Shown piece by piece: positions 28,102 to 37,200 of a stretch of DNA of 64,000 nucleotides (positions are counted from its first letter, which is position 1; every line of letters begins with the position of its first letter). Origin of the DNA: an uncultured Clostridia bacterium. GTDB taxonomy: Bacteria; Bacillota; Clostridia; Christensenellales; UBA1242. The position numbers and the translations under genes were made by a program. The stretch covers positions 248,001-312,000 of the forward strand of contig CALWKE010000001.1 of assembly GCA_944381185.1 (NCBI GenBank). Reading direction: 5' to 3'. The notes under the pieces are model-generated. The model had not been told where the DNA came from. It was given only the letters and a program-made list of their open reading frames with translations, and made no database searches.

Positions 28102-29348
28102 TTTAACTCTACCTTTACTGATTTATTTAACTTATTATTTTTATTTTCACTATTAGCTCCAAAAAACATCTTCGAATTTAAGCCAATTAGGGATAATAAA
28201 AACACATTATATCTTATATCAAATAAAACTCTATCAATCATTCCTTCAAAAAGTATTAATACTAGTGAAATAAACAGCCAATAGTTTCTTGTTCTAAATG
28301 CCTTATAAAAAACATAAGTCAAAACACTTAAAATAAATATTGTTGGAATAATTCCCCAATTAAACAAATAAAAGTAGATTGAAGAATCAACTCCGCAATA
28401 CATGCCTTCACTATCAATCCAATTATAGAATCCACCAAACAAAGTCATAGGTTTTTCAACAAAAGCAGTCATTGTAAAATAAAACCTATTACTTAATATG
28501 GAATTTAAAAATACAGCAGGGCTAAAATTATATCTATACAAAACAATACATAAGGCAAAGATTATATTGAAAAAAATTGGAAGCAAAGAGAATATAACAC
28601 TAAATTTTTTGTTGTTTTCTTCAACATCAAAAAATTCTTTTATTTTTAAAAATATATCTTTCTTTTCGGGATTTTTCAATCTTTCATTTTCAATTATCTT
28701 TAAGATAATAGAAATAATTACAATAATAAAAGTTAATATAAATCCCGTTCTTGTATCAGTTAATATATATATTAAAACATTTGCAACAATCTCTAAAACT
28801 AAAACATATATCGGAGTTTTTTCTTTATTAATAAAATTAAAAAGCAAACAATATAAAAAGAAAAATATACTTGCCTGTGTTGATGCATTAAATCCTAAAG
28901 AATGCCTAATTTTATTAAATCTTTCTCCATTGAGTGTTTCAATAACCCCAATACCAGACAATAAAATAACACTAACTAAACTGACCAGTAATGCGTATGA
29001 AATTATTTTTGCAATTTTTTTTAAATCTCCATCTTTAAAAACATATAAAAATGCTAAAAAAAAGCATATTATTGTGTTATGAATAACAATCAAACTGCCA
29101 ATAGCACAAAAAACTCCAAAAATTAAAAACCATGTCACTTTAAATTTTTTATTCAGCAAATCAAACAATAAATAAAAACATAAAATAACAGCACATAATA
29201 AAAGTAATATATTTAATATTGAGTTACAATAATAAATATTGGTTATTGTTGATGTTTTTAAATATCCTATAACACAATATAAAAAAAGTGTGACAGAAAG
29301 AATTTTTTCTCTATTCTTTACATATATCGCATTAAAAACTTTTGTCAT
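28098..29348 (-). CDS. Wzy-like polysaccharide polymerase
   Basis: A 416-residue polytopic membrane protein with about 10-12 TM helices. Polymerases share little sequence, so the call rests on topology, position in the operon and an O-antigen-ligase-like stretch (IRHSLGFNASTQASIFFF then ILTDTRTGFILTFIIV). The last loop contains GGFYNWIDSEGMYCGVDSSIYFYLFNWGIIP-type residues, as in many Wzy proteins. AAAGGAG precedes the ATG. It should join repeat units on the outer face of the membrane. Confidence 0.75.
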   Translation of the reverse strand: MTKVFNAIYVKNREKILSVTLFLYCVIGYLKTSTITNIYYCNSILNILLLLCAVILCFYLLFDLLNKKFKVTWFLIFGVFCAIGSLIVIHNTIICFFLAFLYVFKDGDLKKIAKIISYALLVSLVSVILLSGIGVIETLNGERFNKIRHSLGFNASTQASIFFFLYCLLFNFINKEKTPIYVLVLEIVANVLIYILTDTRTGFILTFIIVIISIILKIIENERLKNPEKKDIFLKIKEFFDVEENNKKFSVIFSLLPIFFNIIFALCIVLYRYNFSPAVFLNSILSNRFYFTMTAFVEKPMTLFGGFYNWIDSEGMYCGVDSSIYFYLFNWGIIPTIFILSVLTYVFYKAFRTRNYWLFISLVLILFEGMIDRVLFDIRYNVFLLSLIGLNSKMFFGANSENKNNKLNKSVKVELK

Positions 29349-30144
29349 ACTTCTCCTTTGTAAATTTTGCCTTTAAAAAACTATAACCTTTCTTTATCCA
29401 ATTTACCTTTTCTGTACTAATCACTTTCACTTCTTTAAATTTAATTTTATTGGTATTTAACCAAATATCTAATAATAATTCACTTACTCTGCCATAAAAC
29501 CTTGCATGAAATGAATTATATTTTGAATTATCAATTCTTTTTTCTAATTCAAACAAAATATCAAATAACCACTTACAATAGGCATCTAAAATTTCTTTTT
29601 TCATTATGAACATATTAAACATATGTGCACTTTTTCTAACTTTAAGTTTTTCAAATTCTTTTTGATACTCTGGATATTTCTCTTTTATAATTTCACCTGT
29701 TACATCAAGTGGTTCAACATACATTGTGTGTTCATAATGTGAATAGAGTGTTTCAATATAATAATTTCGTTTTTTTGGCAAAATAACATCTGTTGTTTTA
29801 AAAATTTCTAATACTTGATTTTTTGATAAAATCTTTTTCGTTTTTCCATTAACTTTAAAAGGAAAATTACCTTTAAAATATCTGCGATAATGAACAAGTC
29901 CAACATAGTCTGTTTGCAAATTTTTCCATGCCCAATAAATGCCTGTAAGTTCACAAAAATATGGGTTTTTTAAAGAAATATTATTCCCTTCATTATCTTT
30001 TTGAAACCCAATATCATCTTTCCCTTCTGCACCGACATGCACAGGCAAATACATTTCGTTCCCAAAAGGAACATCATATTTTTTGTGTGCGGCGATAATT
30101 ATTTTTACTATCTTATTATCATTTTGAACAAATTCTCTTTCCAT
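29332..30144 (-). CDS. DUF4422 glycosyltransferase-like protein, operon start
   Basis: A 270-residue DUF4422 protein: VKIIIAAHKKYDVPFGNEMY, HVGAEGKDDIGFQKDNEGNN, FCELTGIYWAWKNLQTDYVG, GLVHYRRYF, and HMFNMFIMKKEILDAYCKWL. ATG 30144 is the only plausible start, since the next Met lies inside conserved sequence. No ribosome binding site precedes it and the predicted promoter ends very close to it. It is the first gene of the nine-gene polysaccharide operon and overlaps the polymerase gene by 17 bp. Confidence 0.85.
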   Translation of the reverse strand: MEREFVQNDNKIVKIIIAAHKKYDVPFGNEMYLPVHVGAEGKDDIGFQKDNEGNNISLKNPYFCELTGIYWAWKNLQTDYVGLVHYRRYFKGNFPFKVNGKTKKILSKNQVLEIFKTTDVILPKKRNYYIETLYSHYEHTMYVEPLDVTGEIIKEKYPEYQKEFEKLKVRKSAHMFNMFIMKKEILDAYCKWLFDILFELEKRIDNSKYNSFHARFYGRVSELLLDIWLNTNKIKFKEVKVISTEKVNWIKKGYSFLKAKFTKEKYDKSF

Positions 30145-30153
30145 ATCTATTTA

Positions 30154-30183
30154 TTTATACTATAAAATAACCCTTAAAGTCAA
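30154..30183 (-). promoter_or_regulatory. predicted promoter of the polysaccharide operon
   Basis: On the minus strand TTGACT, an 18-bp spacer and TATAAA lie so that the transcript would start about 3 bases before the ATG at 30144. It is the only promoter-like sequence in the gap to the tRNA pair. Confidence 0.5.
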
Positions 30184-30264
30184 ATAATTAACATTTTTTA
30201 TAAAAATTGATATACTTTTATATGAAATTTTATAAAAAATAATTTATATTTTTTTAATTTTTTA

Positions 30265-30293
30265 TTGACAAACAAATTGGTGTTTGATATTAT
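30265..30293 (+). promoter_or_regulatory. promoter of the tRNA-Ala/tRNA-Ile unit
   Basis: TTGACA, a 17-bp spacer and TATTAT, with the first tRNA base 28 bp further on. Confidence 0.75.
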
Positions 30294-30320
30294 ATAAGAG
30301 CATTTGTTATAAATGTTTAT

Positions 30321-30397
30321 GGGGGTATAGCTCAGTTGGCTAGAGCACTTGCCTTGCAAGCAAGGGGTCATCGGTTCGAATCCGATTATCTCCACCA
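30321..30397 (+). tRNA. tRNA-Ala (TGC)
   Basis: Cloverleaf with anticodon arm CTTGC-CTTGCAA-GCAAG (anticodon TGC), D-arm GCTCAGTTGG, T-loop TTCGAAT and encoded ACCA. The acceptor stem has two G-T pairs. It is followed after 3 bp by tRNA-Ile. Confidence 0.95.
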
Positions 30398-30400
30398 TAT

Positions 30401-30477
30401 AGGACTGTAGCTCAGTTGGTTAGAGCACCACCCTGATAAGGTGGGGGTCGGTGGTCCGAGTCCACTCAGTCCTACCA
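30401..30477 (+). tRNA. tRNA-Ile (GAT) with unusual T-loop
   Basis: Acceptor AGGACTG pairs with CAGTCCT before ACCA, and the anticodon arm CCACC-CTGATAA-GGTGG gives GAT. The T-arm reads GGTGG-TCCGAGT-CCACT, so position 55, normally T in the TTCGA loop, is C. All stems otherwise pair well. Confidence 0.93.
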
Positions 30478-30483
30478 AATGAA

Positions 30484-30510
30484 AACAAAGTCGAATGACT
30501 TTGTTTTTTT
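30484..30510 (+). terminator. terminator of the tRNA pair
   Basis: ACAAAGTC and GACTTTGT with a four-base loop and a run of T. Confidence 0.85.
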
Positions 30511-30516
30511 GTTGAT

Positions 30517-30585
30517 AAAGAACACCCACCTTTCACGGAACGCAAGTGAAGTATAAGACATATTCGGCAGCTCCGATTTTGTAAT
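30517..30585 (+). other. GC-richer structured segment, possible RNA remnant
   Basis: In the gap 30511-30747 the only distinctive stretch is about 70 bp of higher GC. It can fold TTCAC with GTGAA and ends in GGCAGCTCCGA. The order CACCTT, hairpin, GGCNGC and CTCCGA recalls the 3' side of 6S RNA. The matching 5' side is not present upstream, where the tRNA genes lie. I cannot call it a gene. The rest of the gap is AT-rich without features. Confidence 0.2.
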
Positions 30586-30747
30586 ACTTATATTTATACC
30601 AAATTAAAAACATTGATTTGTCAAAATTTTTTATTGTAAAAATAATAAAATTATTAACTACTCATCTATAAGTCAAAATTAAATTTTTAATATGCATATT
30701 TATTTTTCAACAAATTAATTATCAAATCACAATTTTTCAACATTCTA

Positions 30748-30776
30748 TTGACATAATTCTACTTTTTCTTTAATAT
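30748..30776 (+). promoter_or_regulatory. promoter of the 82-aa membrane protein gene
   Basis: TTGACA, a 17-bp spacer and TAATAT, followed by AGGAGGGAG and the ATG at 30799. Confidence 0.75.
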
Positions 30777-30798
30777 AAATGTAATAGGAGGGAGTTTT

Positions 30799-31047
30799 AT
30801 GAAGAAAACATTAACAACAACACTTGTTATTCTTGCTGTTGGTCTTGCAATGGTTTTGCTTGGAAGTGTGCTTAAAGGCATCACATGGGGTTCTGGTTTT
30901 AGTGGAGCAGAACTTGCTAATGCATTTAACAATATTGGCTACATTGTTTCTGTTCTTTCAGGCGTTGTTCTTGCTGCTGTTGGCATTTCTTGTGCAATCA
31001 AAGGCGATGCTGATAACAAAGATGAAAAAGAAAACAACAAAAAATAA
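30799..31047 (+). CDS. small two-TM membrane protein, 82 aa
   Basis: Not recognised. Two hydrophobic helices (about residues 7-27 and 45-67) flank a short Gly-rich loop with WGSGFSGAELANAFNN. The C-terminus is a charged cytosolic tail (DADNKDEKENNKK). A strong promoter and a near-perfect AGGAGG site suggest high expression. It is convergent with a four-TM protein gene. Confidence 0.75.
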   Translation: MKKTLTTTLVILAVGLAMVLLGSVLKGITWGSGFSGAELANAFNNIGYIVSVLSGVVLAAVGISCAIKGDADNKDEKENNKK

Positions 31048-31064
31048 TCTAAATTTAAACAGCA

Positions 31065-31094
31065 AAAAAAAGAGTGAAGTTCACTCTTTTTTTA
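31065..31094. terminator. bidirectional intrinsic terminator
   Basis: AAAAAAGAGTGAA pairs with TTCACTCTTTTTT between convergent genes. Confidence 0.85.
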
Positions 31095-31109
31095 TTTTTG
31101 ATTATTTTG

Positions 31110-31625
31110 TTATTTTTTTGCTTTAACAGTTCCACCAATAACAACAAGACCACCAAGAATTGAAGCAATACCAGCAACAATTGCACCAACGCCAAGGGTT
31201 TTTGTTACTAATTCTGTTACAAGATTTGCCACATCAATTGCACCTTGGAATGCTTCATTTAAAATTGTGAAGTTAACTGTTAAGAAGAATAACACACCGG
31301 CAACAATCATAAGCAAAGCCGCAATATAGTTAACCAAATTTTTCTTAACAACTCCAAGCAAACTTAAAATAAGCAAAACAACTGCAACAACAAGCAAAAT
31401 ATATGGCAATAAATTTAAGAATGAAAATTCAATAAATGTTACATCACCTTCAGCCATTCCAAACACAACATCAAGCCCTGTGAATGAAGTTGTTCCCTCT
31501 AAACCGAACACACTTCCATTAATATTCATTGATGTAACAAAAATCATGGCTATTGCAACAACACCAAGAGCTATTGCAACCAAATTTAAAATTTTGCCGA
31601 GCCCGACAGATTTTTTCTTACTCAT
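31110..31625 (-). CDS. four-TM membrane protein of unknown function
   Basis: Start set at ATG 31625, eight bases after AGGAGG; an ATG two codons earlier is too close to it. 171 residues with four hydrophobic helices (about 12-32, 70-92, 96-118 and 143-166) and an extracytoplasmic loop GSVFGLEGTTSFTGLDVVFG after the first. Not recognised. It has the same size and topology class as small envelope proteins common in clostridia. Confidence 0.7.
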   Translation of the reverse strand: MSKKKSVGLGKILNLVAIALGVVAIAMIFVTSMNINGSVFGLEGTTSFTGLDVVFGMAEGDVTFIEFSFLNLLPYILLVVAVVLLILSLLGVVKKNLVNYIAALLMIVAGVLFFLTVNFTILNEAFQGAIDVANLVTELVTKTLGVGAIVAGIASILGGLVVIGGTVKAKK

Positions 31626-31701
31626 AAACATTTCCTCCTGCTTCTATTATAAAAATTATAAATTAATAACACAAACTAAATTAAATATCTTTTATATTTT
31701 G

Positions 31702-32355
31702 TTAATTTTGCACAATTGAATAAAAATTATAATAGCCCGCGGGTTTGCCAATTAAAAACTTTGCAGAAAGCAAAACTCCGTCGGCAAAAGCCTTTCTTGA
31801 AAAGGCTTTATGTTCAAGCGAAATAACTTCGTCGCCAAAATAAAAATCAATTTTATGTGTGCCAATTTCTCTTCCGCCACGCTCTGCAAGCAACTGAACT
31901 TTTCCGCCAAAACTTTTGCTGATTTCACTTTCAAGTTCAAGTGCTGTGCCACTTGGGCTATCCATCTTTTCTCTGTGATGCTTTTCAAATATGCCAACAT
32001 CTTGAATATTAAACTTTAAAATATTCTGAATTATTTTTTTAATTATTTGAATTCCTATTGAAAAATTTGAACATTTTAGAACTGCAATTTTCCTGCTAGC
32101 ATCTTTGATAAATTTTTCTTGGTCTTTTGTTTGCCCCGTTGAACCAATAATAACAGGAATATTATTTTTTACAGCAAACTTCACACTTTTTGTTGAAGTT
32201 TCACTATTTGCAAAATCAATCACCAAATCAATATTTTGTTTAAATTCAAGACTATCACCAATGTCAATTTTAACTATTTCAAAATCTTTTTTTAAAACAT
32301 CACAAACAACACTTCCCATTTTTCCTTTAGCACCAACGACCGCAATTTTTTTCAT
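31702..32355 (-). CDS. dapB: 4-hydroxy-tetrahydrodipicolinate reductase
   Basis: Start set at ATG 32355 (AAGGGG upstream); 217 residues. Nucleotide-binding GAKGKMG is at residues 8-14 and the DapB signature HHREKMDSPSGTA near 130. The Cys-Ser-Asn-Phe-Ser strand (LKCSNFSIG) and GVLLSAKFLIGKPAGYYNF complete the C-terminal domain. It reduces the dapA product in the lysine/diaminopimelate pathway needed for peptidoglycan. No other dap gene is adjacent. Slightly short, as usual in clostridia. Confidence 0.92.
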   Translation of the reverse strand: MKKIAVVGAKGKMGSVVCDVLKKDFEIVKIDIGDSLEFKQNIDLVIDFANSETSTKSVKFAVKNNIPVIIGSTGQTKDQEKFIKDASRKIAVLKCSNFSIGIQIIKKIIQNILKFNIQDVGIFEKHHREKMDSPSGTALELESEISKSFGGKVQLLAERGGREIGTHKIDFYFGDEVISLEHKAFSRKAFADGVLLSAKFLIGKPAGYYNFYSIVQN

Positions 32356-32414
32356 AAAATACCCCTTGTGTATTTTATTTAAAAACATATATTTTTGTGA
32401 TAATTATGGCAACA

Positions 32415-32441
32415 AAAAAGAACTGCAAATGCAGTTCTTTT
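32415..32441 (-). terminator. terminator of the 32447 gene
   Basis: AAAAGAACTGCA and TGCAGTTCTTTT form a perfect hairpin, separating this gene from dapB. Confidence 0.8.
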
Positions 32442-32446
32442 AATCA

Positions 32447-33196
32447 TTATTCTTCACCCGGTTGATGCCCCGTTAATGCTTCACTTTCCATTTTTGCTCG
32501 TTTTTCTCTCATAAGTTTATAAAGGTCTTCAATTAAACTTCTTGCCATAACATAATGCTTTAAGTCCTTATCTTTTTCATCTGCAGGAAGTTGAACAAAT
32601 GCTGTGTTTAATTCTTTGTTTGTATAAACCTGATTGCCGTCTTCATCATAATAAATATTTTCACGAGCGAGCCACGCTTCATGAATTGCGTTACCAATCA
32701 TTGTCATTGCAAACTCACGAAACTGTGGATTATCTAAAAGTTCCTTATTTTGAAGTGCACAAACAACTGTTCGTGATGCTGCACAACCAGCCATAAAGTT
32801 ATCTTTTTGCCAATGTGGTGAAAGATTAATAAAATCAGTGTTTGCAATGTCCATAACAACTCTGCCTTTATCATCTAAATAAAGTGTTGCACTAAGTGGA
32901 ATTTGCCCTGCATGCACTCTTTCAACATAATTTGCATCAAGTGGGTCATTTAAAACCTTTGGTCTTGGATTATTGATAAGTCCATTTTCATTAGGTGTTG
33001 GAAGCCTTCTTCCATCACAATAGTCTTTGTGAAGCATGGCACCCAAGATTGCTCCTAAAATAGATTGGTCTTCTGCTGAAAGCACAAGTGATTTTTTTGA
33101 CCTTTCAGCAATTTCATTTAAAACTTGAACAACATCTTTTCCATTAAGTTCACTGCAAACCCTGTCAAGTTCCCTTTCAATAAATGTTTTTGCCAT
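32447..33196 (-). CDS. hypothetical protein, possible RyR-like C-terminal domain
   Basis: Start at ATG 33196 after AAGGAGGG; 249 residues, soluble. The N-terminal 100 residues are unrecognised. The second half has NLSPHWQKDNFMAGCA and then HEAWLAREN...LPADEKDKDLKHY. The spacing of the His-x-x-Trp and Leu-Pro-x-x-x-Lys-x-x-Asp motifs recalls the RyR domain. That assignment is tentative. There are no neighbours with a linked role. Confidence 0.6.
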   Translation of the reverse strand: MAKTFIERELDRVCSELNGKDVVQVLNEIAERSKKSLVLSAEDQSILGAILGAMLHKDYCDGRRLPTPNENGLINNPRPKVLNDPLDANYVERVHAGQIPLSATLYLDDKGRVVMDIANTDFINLSPHWQKDNFMAGCAASRTVVCALQNKELLDNPQFREFAMTMIGNAIHEAWLARENIYYDEDGNQVYTNKELNTAFVQLPADEKDKDLKHYVMARSLIEDLYKLMREKRAKMESEALTGHQPGEE

Positions 33197-33259
33197 TGTT
33201 CCCTCCTTACTGATAACATAATTATACCTAAATTTTAACATTTTGTAAATACTAAAATA

Positions 33260-34123
33260 TTAAATTAACACAATAATAATTCCCACCAAAATCATTGCCA
33301 AAAAAATTAATTTTTTCTTCAAGTTTGGTTCTTTGAAAACCAGCCCACCAACAACAACTGAAACAATGATGCTGATTTGTTTTAGCATTGAAGCAACTGA
33401 AAGTTTGCTTGCAGGGTCATTAAGTGCCCTAAATAAAAATTGATCTCCCACAAAAAGCATAATTGCAGCAAGATAAATAAAGATGTTTTTTAAATCACTT
33501 TTATTTGCTTGCAGTTTTTTGTGTTTTATTGAAACTATAAAAAAGCATATCCATAAAAATATTGCCACAAAAAGCATAAACCAAAACTGCATTTGATAAG
33601 AAGAGATTGTTTGAAGAGTAAATTTATCAATCAAAGAGGAACATTCTTGACAAATGCAGGCAATTAAATACAAAATTATACAGCGTTTTTGAATACTGTT
33701 TGAAATATTAGTTTGCTCATTTTTTGTGTTTGTTCGAAGCAAGAGTATGCCAATAAAAATAACTATAACACCAATAAATTGCCACCAAAACACTTGTTCA
33801 CTAAACACAATTATTGCTAAAAGAAAAGCAAGCACAACTCTGACTGCAGAAAGTGGTTGAAGAACACTTATAAAATAATCTTTTAAAGCATAAAGTTCAA
33901 GAACCCAAGCCGTGCAAACAATTGCCGACTTTAAAAGTAAAAATAAAAAACTTTCAGCTGAAATTGAAACACCAAAAACGATATACCAACTAGAAAGTAA
34001 AAAACCAACCGTTGACATTAGTGCAAGAACAAACAAAACATTAGTCTTTTCTGCAGATTTCTTTCGAAAGACTGCGTAAAAACCATTAAAAAAGCCATAT
34101 AATGCCGAATAAAATATCCACAT
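33260..34123 (-). CDS. EamA/DMT-type transporter
   Basis: A 287-residue membrane protein with about ten TM helices in two five-helix repeats, the drug/metabolite transporter plan. LQPLSAVRVVLAFLLAIIVFSEQVFWWQFIGVIVIFIGILLL closes the first repeat; residues of the second end in VVGGLVFKEPNLKKKLIFLAMILVGIIIVLI, the usual EamA ending. The ATG at 34123 has no ribosome site, and a promoter ends six bases before it. Substrate unknown. Confidence 0.82.
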   Translation of the reverse strand: MWIFYSALYGFFNGFYAVFRKKSAEKTNVLFVLALMSTVGFLLSSWYIVFGVSISAESFLFLLLKSAIVCTAWVLELYALKDYFISVLQPLSAVRVVLAFLLAIIVFSEQVFWWQFIGVIVIFIGILLLRTNTKNEQTNISNSIQKRCIILYLIACICQECSSLIDKFTLQTISSYQMQFWFMLFVAIFLWICFFIVSIKHKKLQANKSDLKNIFIYLAAIMLFVGDQFLFRALNDPASKLSVASMLKQISIIVSVVVGGLVFKEPNLKKKLIFLAMILVGIIIVLI

Positions 34124-34129
34124 ACAAAA

Positions 34130-34158
34130 ATATTATCACAAAATCACTTGCCTGCAAA
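34130..34158 (-). promoter_or_regulatory. predicted leaderless promoter of the EamA gene
   Basis: Minus-strand TTTGCA, a 17-bp spacer, then TAATAT preceded by TG, then six bases to the ATG. The predicted first transcribed base is the A of the start codon. Confidence 0.5.
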
Positions 34159-34160
34159 AT

Positions 34161-34186
34161 AAAAAGTGGAGCCTGTCCACCTTTTA
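34161..34186 (-). terminator. terminator of the 1264-aa lipoprotein gene
   Basis: AAAGGTGGA and TCCACTTTT stem on the minus strand with T-rich tail; the stem resembles the terminator of the paralogue at 12198-12227. Confidence 0.75.
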
Positions 34187-34207
34187 TTGCATATTTTTAA
34201 TTTTATT

Positions 34208-37200
34208 CTAATAATCAAATGCTAAAATTATTGGCACTATCATTTCTTCAGCAATAGAAACGGCAATAACAATCGCATCTGCATCAATTCCAAATGTGTC
34301 ACTCAAATCAGTTAATGTGTAGTTATTTTCTACATTTTGCTCTATTGGCAAGAATGTTCCCTTGTTCATGTCAACACTTAAAATTTGATAATTTTTTTCT
34401 GAACTAAATGAAAGTGTAACAAACTTTAATTCTCCACTATTTTTTACAAGGTCACTTGAAAGATGCAAAATATAAGAACCTTCAATTTGTGTTAGGCTGC
34501 AATCACCTTCAACATCAAATATATTTCCCTTCATAAAAACAGAATAGTTTTTGCCATTTTCATCAGTTATTTGAACAAGTTCAACTTTCTCAACCACATA
34601 ATTAATTATCACACTATGGCTGTTAACGCCGTCAGTTGATGTCACGCGAATCGTGTAAGTTCCCTCTGTCATTCCATGTTCGCCATATGGTTGAAGAGTA
34701 TATTGACCAAACCTTGAAATTATAACTTCACCATTTAACAATATTTCTATAAGTGAATATGAGTTTTCTGCTTTAATCACAACTTCTTCGTAACTGCTTA
34801 TATCACCAAAGTCAATGTTGATCTCTTCAAGCCCAACATACTCTCTTAAGGTTGTGTTTGTTAGTAGGTCATTAAAATAGACTGAAAAATTATTATTTCC
34901 GCTCTTTTGACCTTGATAATCTACATTAAAAAATCCAACTGAATAATAGGTTTCATCATTAATTTTTGTAACTTCAATTTTAAATTTTTGAATAGACTCA
35001 TCAAATGAGCCAACAATACTATAAACATTTTCATCATAATCTAAAATTAATGAATTTGCAAAAGCATCAAAATCAACATTGATTGGAAGCCTTAACGAAT
35101 AAATATTTTCATTAGCAAGTGGAACACTGCCAGTCATGCTATTGTAATTATAATTCATTCTTGTTAAAACATTTGTTATATCTTCAGTTATTCCATAGGC
35201 ATGAACACCCACTCTGCATAAATATTCACCTGATTTTATTATTAAATTAAAAATTCTTTCACCAGTGTAATCAACAATAATATATTGTTTTTCTGAAACT
35301 TCACCATTTTCGTCCACAAACAAAACATCAAAATTTCCACCAACTGTTATGTTTAAATCTGAACTTTTTGCAATTAACAAAATTGAACCATCTTCATTTT
35401 TAAATGACTCAACCCTGCTTCCACTTGCCTGATACGAAAATCCAATAGTAAAATTATAATTCAATGTGAAATAACTTGTTTCAACAACATTTTCACCATC
35501 AAAGATTTTTAAAATAATTTCATTTTTCGTTTCAACATTTTTAAAATCAAAAAGGGTTATTCCGTCACTTTTAAACCATGAATAAGTATAATTTTCTGCA
35601 CCTTTTTCAAGTTCAACATCAAGCTTTTCAACAAATTCACCAGCTTCAACAACATTTGTTGTTCTATCAAAACTTGTAACTGCTTCAAAAGAAACATTTT
35701 CAACAAAAGTTTCTTTTATTAAATAAATATTAATTTGCCTGCCAACTTGCATGTAATCGCCATTTGTGCCAACCATTGCAACTACTGTTATCTTTTTTAA
35801 TTCATCATTAAAATCAAAGTGTATTGTTTGATTGTTAAATTCAACCAAATCAATTCTATCATTAACATTCGTTGTAACATCAATCGAAAAGTTATCGATT
35901 GTTGGATTCATTAAATCAATATCTATGCTTGTTGTGTCGTTAGAAAATTCATAGTAATAATCATAGTTCCCCATTGAATTTTGATTTGCTTCAAGTTCTT
36001 GATTATTGACCATAACATTTTTAAAAACATCTGAAACTTGAACTGTTATATAATTTAAATATTCATTTTCTGCATTAAAAAACTCAAAATTCAAAGTTTT
36101 GCCAATATCTTGAACTGAAATTGTGTAGGAAACTACACCACTTTTTGCCATACTATATGACTGAATTCCCTGCGACGAAGTGTTATACTCATCAAGATTT
36201 ATGCCATTTAACTTAACAATAATATCTGGGTCTTTTAACTCAAAATCAAGTTTTTCGCCAGCATCAACCTTTTCATTTTCTTTAAGTTCACTTTCGCCAA
36301 TCATAATTGTAGCAGGCTTTGCAAGCGTAACAACAAAATCAAGATCTTTTTGGATATCTCCCGTTAAATGAAATTTTAAAATATATGAATTAAAGGAACT
36401 CCAAAGTTGTGTGCCAAAACCTATTTCTGCTTCACTTGTATATGACTGATTTGTCATGTGCTCATAATCATCAAAATAAACATCATAAGTTGCCTGAACA
36501 CCTTCTGGAATTTTAACCTTAATTTTATAACTCTCTGCGTTATAAGGAAGTTCATAACTAAAGGTGTTGCCCGACCTGTCAAAATAATATCCTGTTGAAT
36601 TTCCGTCAATGCCAATTATTGCTGAAACATCGTCATTAGAAATAATGTCAACACTTATTTGTGTTGACACTGAATTAATATTTTGATTTGTCGGTGTAAA
36701 AATTGCCTCGTATGTTCCCGACTCATCTATCACTGTTTCTGGATTTGCCCATGACCAAGTCCCTTCAATTTCGGTAGCAACAGTTTTGTAACTATCTGGA
36801 CTTGAAACAAGCAAAAGCACAACCTCACCACCTGAAAGTTCACTTTCAGATAGTGTTTGACCATTAATAAGGGTTTCAGCTGTTGGAATTGTTGCAACTG
36901 AAGGTGTTGCCTTAACAATTTCAGCATTATCAAAATAGATTATATTTGAAAGTTGATTTGATGCAAAAATAAAATTTGCCCCGCCATTAACACTTTCGCT
37001 ATTAAGTGTAAATGTTAATGATAATTTTCCACTTCCAACATTTGAAAAGGTCTGATAACCATTATCAATAAATTTTGCGGAATATTCAACATCTAAATTA
37101 GATAAATCAGCACTTGAATTTGCACTAAATTCAAAGAAATTATTTTCAATTAAATATTCATGATTAAATGAATAACCACCATCATAAACCTTTGTTATTT

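Noticed and set aside
28498..29082. 194-codon plus-strand frame inside the polymerase gene
   Set aside because: Antisense shadow of an AT-rich membrane-protein gene; no ribosome site, low-complexity sequence.
30198..30398. 66-codon minus-strand frame with GFEPMTPCLQGKCSSQLSYTP-like sequence
   Set aside because: It is the antisense of tRNA-Ala, a well-known spurious translation.
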